A stretch of 64,000 nucleotides of DNA from Salvelinus alpinus. Its lineage: Eukaryota; Chordata; Actinopteri; Salmoniformes; Salmonidae. Where the stretch lies: positions 13,009,805 through 13,073,804 of the forward strand of contig NC_092120.1 in assembly GCF_045679555.1 (NCBI RefSeq). Reading direction: 5' to 3'. Below the pieces are notes generated by a model that was not told the origin of the DNA, did not search any database, and saw only the letters and a list, made by a program, of their open reading frames with translations. Positions 55,961 to 64,000 of this stretch are shown here, one piece after another. Position 1 is the stretch's first letter. Every line of letters begins with the position of its first letter. The position numbers and the translations under genes were made by a program.

Positions 55961-56370
55961 AGGCTGTGTCGCAGCCAGCCGCGACCGGGAGACCCATGAA
56001 GCGGCGCACAATTGGCCCAGCGTTGTCCGGGTTAGGGGAGGGTTTGGCCGGCCGGGTTGTCCTTGTCCCATCACACTCTAGTGACTCCTCTGGCGGGCTG
56101 GGCGCAATGCACGCTGACATGGTTGCCAGGTGTACGGTGTTTCCTCCGACACACTGCTGAGGCTGGCTTCCGGGTTAAGCGAGCATTGTGTCAAGAAGCA
56201 GTACGGCTTGGCGGGGTCGCGTTATGGAGGACGCACGGCTCTCGACCTTTGCCTCTACCGAGTCCATACGGGAGTTGCAGCAATGGGACAAGACTAACTA
56301 CCAATTGGATATCACAACATTGCGGAGATGGGGTGAAAAAAATATAATAGTAATAAATTAATAAAAGTAA
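55961..56370. mobile_element. SINE-like interspersed repeat
   Basis: The body contains CACAATTGGCCCAGCGTTGT, shared with the SINE at 4600-4620, then about 250 bp of GC-rich sequence and an A-rich end (AATAGTAATAAATTAATAAA). Flanked by TATTATTGCA and TATTGTTGCA, an imperfect target duplication. Confidence 0.65.
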
Positions 56371-56512
56371 ATATTGTTGCACACAGAGTGAGAACATGTA
56401 ATGTATTATGTGACCTTTTTAGCAATGTTTTACTCTTTGACTTATTTAGGCTTGCCACAACAAAAGGGTTGAAAACTTATTGACAATTTTTTTTATTAAT
56501 TTGTTAACATTT

Positions 56513-56871
56513 TGTGATGGAAAATGTTATCCTGTTAAGAGACAGCCTTGAAAATATTCAAGGGGGGGGGGGGGGGGGGGTGACATGAGCCCCTCCATAG
56601 TGCTATCTGGCAAAACACCCAGAATATGTTCTATAAGTTAAAATAGGAGACAGTGCCAGACACATGCTGGAACCAACCCTATGCATTATGACTATGTAAT
56701 GTGTCTGTAACCAGTATATATGAGATCTAACGGGACTACCCCGAAAGGAGCTCACTTCAGACGGGTACTTTAGGCATCAAAGTTTGACTTTGACCACTCC
56801 AGCATATTGTTAATAAACAATGATTCATTGAAGATTGACTTCGAGTGTCCCTGTGTAGAATTTCCACAACA
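56513..56871 (+). mobile_element. Solo LTR (family 1), 4-bp TSD ATTT
   Basis: Starts TGTGATGGAAAATG and ends TTTCCACAACA, flanked by ATTT (56509-56512 and 56872-56875). The last 60 bp match the LTR at 23893-24376. A run of 19 G lies at 56562-56580. Confidence 0.7.
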
Positions 56872-57009
56872 ATTTCTAAAAACATAATTCCTGTTTGACA
56901 TTCTGGGGTACAGTGTGTAGGCCAGTGACACAAAATCTCAAATTAATTAATTTAAAAATCAGGCTGTAACACAACAAAATGTGGAAAAAGTCAAGGTGTG
57001 TGAATACCT

Positions 57010-58052
57010 TCCCACCGTATCCAGGTATTTCTGGGTTGTTTAATACTTTCTGCCAAATGGCTTTAAATTGTGGTATTTTGTTTCTGTCTTTAGCCCACAT
57101 GTTTTCAATAAGAATGCCTTTGATTCACCCAAGTAAAAGCTTTGGGTGTCGATTTGATACAATTCCAAGTCTGGAAGGTTAAAACCACCCTCGTACTTAG
57201 GGAGATGTAATGCTTTTTTTTATTCTATGAGTTTTATTTGACAGTATAAAGTCTGATATGACTGAGTATACTTTTTTAAAGATTGTCTTCAGTGGAGTAA
57301 TTTGGGAGCCATGCCTTTCTAAATAAGTTTATTCTACCTTTCAGATTTATGGGAATATTGCTGCATTTAATTAAATCTGCTTTCATGTTATTGAGTAATG
57401 GGATAAAGTTATCTTTATATATTTGTTATTTGTTGTCACTTATGAAGCATTATTAAGTTATTGTTTGTGAGTTATTCTGTTTTCTCCTATTGCCATTATT
57501 TAAGTTATTTTCCACATTCATTTTAAATCCTTAGATTTTCTAGTATTCTAAAAATGTTTGTAACAAGTGGGGGCATTGAGTTTTCAATATTAGTCAGCTA
57601 TATCAGGAGATCATCAGCAAATGAGTTTAGTTTATATTCATGTTTACCAATACTAATACCTGTTATGTTTAGGTCCTGTGTAATTCTTTCTGCAAGTGGT
57701 TAAATTGCCAGTGCCAACAGGAGTATGGAGAGAGGACATCCCTGTCTTCTGCCCCCTTATAAAGCAAATTCATCAGATAATGTATTTCTATTCTTAGTGA
57801 TTATTTTTTGTCTGCTGATAGTTGCTTCAGTGTTGTTGAGTCTAAGAGGCTTTAGGATCAGTCCAACTGTTGTTTAATTCTGATTTATATAGATTTTTAT
57901 AGAAGCTTTTCAAATTGTCATTAATAGTGTTGTTGTTTCTAATGAAAGCATTTGTATCCTTATCTTTTAAAATTATAACTGGTTTGGTGTGTATTCGTTT
58001 TGTGAGAGCAGTGAGGTGTTTACCAGGTTAATTTGCCATGAAATAGTATGCT
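57010..58052 (-). pseudogene. Decayed L1-like LINE, reverse transcriptase region
   Basis: On the minus strand, stretches such as LALAI, PLAERITQDLNITGISIG, and KLNSFADDLLI (about 57600-57700) match the reverse transcriptase of L1-type LINEs, with FADD as the catalytic motif. Many stops and frameshifts; no open frame remains. Confidence 0.65.
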
Positions 58053-58465
58053 TTATTTAGTAGAATTCACTTGTTAGTCATCACAACATTTAACTGAAGG
58101 CATTCTAATAAAAAAATAATTAAAAAACGTACTGAGAAATTTTCCTGGTTTGGGATATGTGAAGTCTTCCCCTGTAAAACAAAAACAGTTGACTCTGAGA
58201 AACATAATTCAAAGGTAAGGAAAAAGGCTAGCCAAAAAGTATTTTTGTAACCTACAAGAGGTATTTTGTCTTTTTGGATCTTTCAATATCAGTTCCTCAC
58301 ATTTTCATATAGGTCTCAGATGTACCCTATACTTCTCAAACAAGATCAGTTCATCAAAGAATAGAAAATCTGGGTAAACAAAACTTGACACCCTTGATGG
58401 TAATTCAAACTGCCCAGATAGTTAAACAAGATAGAGCATGATAAAGAAAAGAGGAAGAAACTCAC

Positions 58466-58555
58466 CTCTGATAGTTCAATAAAGTATACAGGGGGTGCAG
58501 TCCAGTTAACCAACTGTGCCTCTGAACACCAGCCTCCTAGTGTTTGGATGTATAT
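58466..58555 (-). promoter_or_regulatory. Probable non-coding first exon and promoter of gene D
   Basis: Counterpart of 15862-15950: same exon end (ATCAGAG), donor (GTGAGTTTCTTCC), and adjoining GA tract. Conservation after duplication supports use. It is about 9.8 kb from the acceptor at 48635. Confidence 0.4.
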
Positions 58556-58557
58556 GT

Positions 58558-58559
58558 AG

Positions 58560-58596
<37 letters not shown>

Positions 58597-58787
58597 GTCT
58601 CTCTCTCATGACTCCCCATTTGGAACTCCTCTATCCCCTCCGAGCATTCCAACAGGAACCCATTCAGAGGGATGAGGGGCAGGCACTGAGACAGATAACA
58701 TCCTATAAACACCGCCCATGCAAGGACACCACACTGCCATTCCCACAGGGTCTGGAGTGTTGTGTGTGTGTGTGTGTGTGTGTGCGC
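58558..58787. repeat. CT and GT microsatellites upstream of gene D
   Basis: CT tract at 58558-58607 and GT tract at about 58758-58785, in the same arrangement as upstream of gene B. Confidence 0.9.
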
Positions 58788-58849
58788 GTGTGCATGCCTG
58801 CAAGAGAGCAAGAACAGGGAAAGTCAAGCAGCCCTTTACCACAAACACA

Positions 58850-59555
58850 GTACATTCGGAAAGTATAAAGACCCCTTGACTTTTTCCACATTTTGTTACG
58901 TTACAGCCTTATTCTAAAATGGATTAAATAGTTTTTCCCCCTCATCAATCTACGCACAATACCCCATAATGACAAAGCAAAAACTTTTTTTAGAAATGTT
59001 TGCATATTAGTAATAATATATATATTTTTTTTTAATATCACATTTACATAAGAATTCAGACCCTTTACTCAGTACTTTGTTGAAGCACCTTTGGCAGTGA
59101 TTACAGACTTGAGTCTTCTTGGGTATGACGCTACAAGCTTGGCACAACTGTATTTGGGGAGTTTCTCCCATTCTTCTCTGCAGATCCTCTCAAGCTTAGA
59201 TGGGGAGCGTTGTTGCACAGCCATTTTCAGGTCTCTCCAGAGATGTTAGATCGGGTTCAAGTCCGGGCTCCGTCTGTGCCACTCAACGACATTCAGAGAC
59301 TTGTCCCAAAGCCACTTCTGTGTTGTCTTGGCTGTGTGCCTAGGGTCATTGTCCTGTTGGACCTTCACCCCAGTATGAAGTCCTGAGCCCTCTGGAGCAG
59401 GTTTTCATCAAGGATCTCTCTGTACTTTGCTCCGTTAACCTTTCCCTCGATCCCGACTAGTCTCCCAGTCCCTGCTGCTGAAAAACATCCCCACAACATG
59501 ATGCTTCCACCACCATGCTTCACCGTAGGGATGGTGCCAGGTTTCCTTAATCTTA
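58850..59555 (-). mobile_element. Tc1-like transposon, truncated
   Basis: Left end ACATTCGGAAAGTATAAAGA, then TTTTTCCACATTTTGTTACG. The sequence matches 33443-34110 of the complete Tc1 copy (GTACTTTGTTGAAGCACCTT, CACCACCATGCTTCACCGTA) but stops in the middle of the transposase. Non-functional. It marks the right edge of duplication unit 2. Confidence 0.85.
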
Positions 59556-61546
59556 GTAAATGGGTGGAATAAACATTGTTTCTCTCATTACTTTATGTAC
59601 ATAGGGCCCAATTCCAAAGTAGAAAATTATGCCTTTCTTGTGCACACATTTCCTATGCACTTCTCAATAGTTGGTATTCAGAATTACCTTAAGAAGGTGC
59701 ATAACGGGCTTTGCAGGCATTGTTCCCTTGAGCGCTCTGAATAAATGTAATTCAACCACTGAAAACACTCCCACTTGCTGGCCAACAGATTTTCATTAAA
59801 CAGGATTTTCATTAAACAGGGATTTTAGAACATTTATCTTTTAAGCCATCCCTTTACATACAGTATATCTTTAATCATGATTTTGTTGACAGACTAGAAT
59901 ACATTGAGAGAACGGGTTCAGAAAATTGGAATTAATGAAAGAAAGACGAAATATATTCATATTAATCTCAGTTTCAACTCAACACAACACAAACTGGTTT
60001 AGATGCTTTTATGCTTAGAATATATTGATGAATCAAAAATACAGTGGTTTGATTCATTCTGAAAATTGCCATATTCAGTTCTTTAACCCATGGTAATGTT
60101 AGAAGATTAGTGTACATAGAATTATAATAGGGAGAATAGTGTACAATAGTAGGCTATATCCTCCTCTATTTCCTGCAATAACCATGGAACTCTGGGATGA
60201 CACATCCAAATATGGCGCCATGCTTCGAGTTCAAACTGCTATGGCTTGATCTGCGCTCTCCATAACGATTTAGTTAGCCTACAATTAGCCTATATTATCA
60301 ACTGTTACTAATGATCCCCAGCAACAACCACATGGCCGTGACAGCATTTACAGGGGAAGCAAATGAAGGTAAGCAAAGCAACGCAATTAAATGGAATGAT
60401 AATGTAGGCTATACCAACTAAAGGGAACTAACAGTAAGTTAACAGTTGAATATGTGTTGTTATTAGGCCTACTGACGGCCGATACTGATAATGGCTAATA
60501 TTTAACATGAGAAAAATAGGAAACATAGAATGTTGCGGTAGCCTATAATTAATACATTTGAGAATGCCCATCCTTGCAAGTTAAACGGCTGTACAAATGA
60601 ACTTCTGCATAATGGCACAGCAATTCATAAACTTTACTTTGGGGAAAGTTGATATGTTGACATGCCTCCGTTTGCTGCCATATGCAGTAGCGGTGCGTGG
60701 GTAAAATCACTGGGGAAGACAATACAGTCACACAGTACTCACTTTTATTGTTTGTTGTCCTCGGATACCTGGCTAAAATTCTTGCGCGCTAGCCTAACTT
60801 CCATTCTTGGGCAACGTTAGCTAGTTAACATTAGCCTTCTACATCTAGCTACATATTTAATGTCCATCCTCTCAGGCCAGGGGCACAATGTATGAATTAA
60901 TGGTTGGATCAGAATCACCGTTACAATCATTGGCCAGTACGGAGAATTAAGTAAAACCAGAAGTCCAAATCCATATCTCCAGCCATGGCTAATTTAGGAA
61001 AGGCCCAATTTTAGCTAGGTAGCTAGCTAGCCACCAGAGGACAAAAATACATCAAGATGAAACAATTCAAGTTTTTCAGTCAATGACGTATGCTTTCAAT
61101 GGGATTTAATAGGAGGGATGCCAAAATCCAAGCTGGCTTCCTTTGTCACTTTTTTGGGGTGCGCCAGGACCATTCACAGTTGAGCTCGCTCAGTTTAGCC
61201 CCATGATGATTGGCAAATTTTGTATACTTTTTTTTTTATTATGGGAGGCCAAATGCTCGCTGGCTTCCCCCTACGGACGGAAACAATGTCATACTCATTT
61301 GGACCAGACAGCATCAGATAGATAGCCTACAAGTAAAGAGACAGAGGGGTGCTATTTTGCTTGCTCGGATGCTTTCTCCTGTGAGAGACATTCAGCCTCT
61401 TGCAAATTGAAGGTAAGTTATTATTAAACATAAAGAGACAAATGAAATGTTCTATTTTTATATATTTTTATATTACTTATTTGGGGAAGCCTTGGCATCC
61501 ATGAATACATGCCACTGGCCATATTACTGGTTTCATATTTGTCTCT
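59556..61546. other. No firm gene; one candidate exon
   Basis: Mostly non-coding with GCTAGCTA-rich parts at 60780-61035. At 60311-60368 an ATG opens 19 codons (MIPSNNHMAVTAFTGEANEG) running into a donor-like GAAGGTAAGC. I do not recognise the product. Confidence 0.25.
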
Positions 61547-62103
61547 TGTCACACCCTGATCTGTTTCACCTGTCTTTGTGCTTGTTTTCACCCCCTCCAG
61601 GTGTCACCCATATTCCTCATTATCCACAGTGTATTTATACCTGTGTTCTCTGTTTGTCTGTTGCCAGGTCGTCTTGTCAGGTCTTACCAGCGTGTTTTCC
61701 CGTCTCCCTGCTTTCTCAAGTTCTGTTTCCTAGTTTCCCCAGTTCTGACCATTCTGCCTGCCCTGACCCCGAGACTGCCTGCTGTTTGTACCTGCTTGAC
61801 TCTGACCTGGTTTACGGACCTCTGCCTGCCTTTGACCTGTCTTTTGCCTACCCCCTGTTTGGGTCAATAAACATCTGTGACTCTAGCTGTCTGCATCTGG
61901 GTCTTATCCTGAGTTTTGATAGTATTAACTGGCCATGACTGACCCAGCAGAGCCAACAGCTCCATAATGCTGTCTCCTGCAAGGAGCCACCAATGGAAGA
62001 CACAAGGAGTTACTGCAATGTCTTATGGAGGGACTCCATACCCTGGCAGAACGCAATGACCTGGCATTCGATACAGTGCTGGAGCAATGTCTTCTTTTTG
62101 ATG
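61547..62103 (+). mobile_element. Gypsy-like LTR with a truncated gag start
   Basis: LTR from TGTCACACCCTGATCTG to about 61917, related to the solo LTR at 37922. The following sequence starts with ATGACTGACCCAGC (61935) and, after a frameshift, reads QGATNGRHKELLQCLMEGLH and LAERNDLAF, like the gag N-terminus of fish Ty3/gypsy elements. It ends abruptly at about 62103. Broken. Confidence 0.65.
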
Positions 62104-62280
62104 ATCCTTGTACGCCGGTTTAGTCAATATAACTAAACACTCAACAGAATTAGAGCGTGATCGATAAATCGGTTGACCGACATCAACAACCGATATTAGC
62201 CTTCCACAGAAATATTGTATTGGTCTTTATTCCAACAATAATAATAATACTATATTATATATACCACCAATAAAGCAAAA

Positions 62281-63361
62281 TGGAACAATTTCAAAGATTT
62301 TACTGAGATGCAGTTCATATGAGGAAATCTTCAATTGAAATAAATTCATGAGGCCCTAATCTATGGGTTTCACATGACTGGGAATACATATATACATCTG
62401 TTGGTCAGAGCTACCTTAAAAAAAGGTAGGGGTGTGGATCAGAAAACCAGTCAGTATGTGGTGTGACCACCATTTGCCTAATGCAGAGCGACAGATCTCC
62501 ATTGTAAAGAGTTAATCAGGCTGCTGATTGTGGCCTGTGAAACTTTGTTCCACTCCTATTCAATGGCTGTGCAATGTTGCAGGAACGATATTGGCAGGAA
62601 CTGGAAAACACTTTCATACACGTAGATCAAGAGCATCCCAAACATGCTCAATGGGTGACAAGTCTGGTGGGTATGCAGGCCATGGAAGAACTAGGACATT
62701 TTCAGCTTCAAAGAATTGTGTACAGATCCTTGCGACATGAGGCCGTGCATTATCATGTTAAAACATGAGGTGATGGTGTCGGATGAATGGCACGACCAAA
62801 ATGCAATTATGTTCATTGTCCAATGCTTATGTCTGCCCAATACATAACCCCACCGCCACCATGGGGCACTCTGTTCACAGTGTTGACATCAGCAAACCGC
62901 TCGCCCACACGACACCATATATGTGGTCTTCGGCTGTGAGGCCTGCTGGACGTACTGCCAAATTCTCAAAAATGACATTGGAGGTGACTTATGGTAGAGA
63001 AATTAACATTCAATTATCTTGCAACATGTCTGGTGTATATTCCTGCAGTCAGCATGCCAATTGCACACTCCCTCAAAACCTTTGTGACAAAACTGCACAT
63101 TTTAGAGTGGTCTTTTATTGTCCCCAGCACAAGGTGCACCTGTGTAATGATCATGTTGTTTATTCAGCTTCTTGATATGCCACACCTGTCAGGTGGATGG
63201 ATTATCTTGGTTAAAGAGAATGCTCACTAACCAGATGTAAACAAATTTGTGCAACAATTTAAAGGAAATAAACACATTTCTGGGATTATTTTATTCAACT
63301 CATGAATAAAGTGACCAAGTGACCAACACTTTACATATTGTGTTTATATTTGTCCAGCATT
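62281..63361 (-). mobile_element. Tc1-like transposon, internally deleted
   Basis: Contains CATCCCAAACATGCTCAATG, CAAACCGCTCGCCCACACGA and CACACCTGTCAGGTGGATGG, typical of a salmonid Tc1 family whose transposase lies on the minus strand. Part of the middle is missing and the frame is broken. Confidence 0.7.
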
Positions 63362-63435
63362 GTTAGGCTCTATATTGCCAGCAAGGTAGTTAGCCTAGCA
63401 GCTAGCTAGCTAGCTAGCAGGCAATCTGTGCTACA

Positions 63436-64000
63436 TAAACTCAGAAAAAAAATAAACTTCCCTTTTTCAGGTCCCTGTCTTTCAAAGATAATTCGTAAAA
63501 ATCCAAATAACTTCACAGATCTTCATTGTAAAGGGTTTAAACACTGTTTCCCATGCTTATTCAATGAACCATAAGCAATTAATGAACATGCACCTGTGGA
63601 ACGGTCGTTAAGACACTAACAGCTTACAGACGGTAGGCAATTAAGGTCACAGTTATGAAAACTTAGGACACTAAAGAGGCCTTTCTACTGACTCTGAAAA
63701 ACACCAAACGAAAGATGCCCAGGGTCCCTGCTCATCTGCATGAACATGCCTTAGGCATGCTGCAAGGAGGCATGAGGACTGCAGATGTGGCCATACTGTG
63801 AGACGCCTAAGACAGTGCTACAGGGAGACAGGACGGACAGCTGATCGTCCTCGCAGTGGAAGAGCACGTGTAACAACACCTGCACAGGATGGGTAGATCC
63901 GAACATCACACCTGCGGGACAGGTACAGGATGTCAACAACAACTGCCCAAGATACACCAGGAATGCACAATCCCTCCATCAGTGCTCAGACTGTCCGCAA
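63436..64000 (+). mobile_element. Tc1-like transposon, cut by the window end
   Basis: Left end ATAAACTCAGAAAAAAAATA is a known fish Tc1-type end. A transposase start follows at 63715 (MPRVPAHLHEHALGMLQGGM), then a deletion brings an early stop. The rest continues beyond the window. Confidence 0.8.

Larger units (their letters stand above)
55780..57010. mobile_element. Tc1-like fragment carrying two insertions
   Basis: Same family as 29457-30100 (CAATAGGTGCCCTTCTTTGC; ends AAATGTGGAAAAAGTCAAGG near 57000). It continues the sequence that stops at about 52985. Interrupted by a SINE-like repeat at about 55961-56370 and a solo LTR at 56513-56871. Confidence 0.7.
45732..58850. repeat. Segmental duplication, unit 2 (contains gene D)
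   Basis: Counterpart of 11155-16215. Matching parts: 45732-45835, 46722-48660, about 48970-49020, and 58055-58850. The gaps are a solo LTR and MITE (45836-46721) and the transposon pile in intron 1 (about 49020-58055). Confidence 0.75.

Overview
The window looks like a vertebrate, teleost, almost certainly salmonid chromosome (Salmo, Oncorhynchus or Salvelinus type; species not decidable by eye). The reasons are the very high density of Tc1-like transposons with salmonid-type inverted ends, a tRNA-derived SINE of the salmonid type, an L2 LINE, fish hAT MITEs and a fish-specific gene family. I see no bacterial features, CRISPR array, rRNA or tRNA gene.

Host genes. The only clear host genes are members of the teleost rapunzel (rpz) family, all on the minus strand: gene A (1278-2453, 391 aa), gene B (12315-13499, 394 aa), a broken copy C (36493-37307) and gene D (47393-48559, 388 aa). 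A and C are of one type and B and D of another, so the order is type 1, type 2, type 1, type 2. B and D sit in a segmental duplication that includes the 3' flank and a probable non-coding first exon (unit 1 about 11155-16215; unit 2 about 45732-58850). Unit 2 is stretched by about 9 kb of transposons inserted in its first intron. The coding region of each intact gene is a single exon, probably preceded by one or more 5' UTR exons.

Mobile DNA. Nearly everything else is repeats. 4.68-6.12 kb: TIR element inserted in a SINE. 6.5-8.7 kb: decayed LINE with a 2A-like ribosome-skipping peptide. 16.8-21.3 kb: L2 LINE with an intact 979-aa endonuclease/reverse transcriptase ORF. 21.3-22.7 kb: second TIR element. 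23.9-24.4 and 56.5-56.9 kb: solo LTRs of one family. 29.4-34.9 kb: Tc1 copies and LINE tails with GA microsatellites. 37.9-38.4 and 45.8-46.5 kb: solo LTRs. 49.2-59.5 kb: nested pile of Tc1, LTR and LINE copies. 61.5-64 kb: gypsy fragment and two Tc1 copies, the last cut by the window end.

Most interesting content. Three elements of 2.8-3.0 kb (25576-28382, 41137-43917, 49724-52724) share one plan: two direct terminal repeats of about 380-470 bp beginning TGT and ending ACA, exact 5-bp target-site duplications, a polypurine tract next to the 3' repeat, a conserved leader, and one long ORF (about 670-710 codons) starting inside the 5' LTR. The ORF has a short charged N-terminal region with a WEEIL motif, a poly-Gly junction, a conserved Pro/Arg-rich middle and a tail of in-frame minisatellites that differ between copies. 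There is no protease, reverse transcriptase or integrase. They look like a family of protein-coding, non-autonomous LTR retroelements that I cannot assign to a described family. One has mosaic LTRs.
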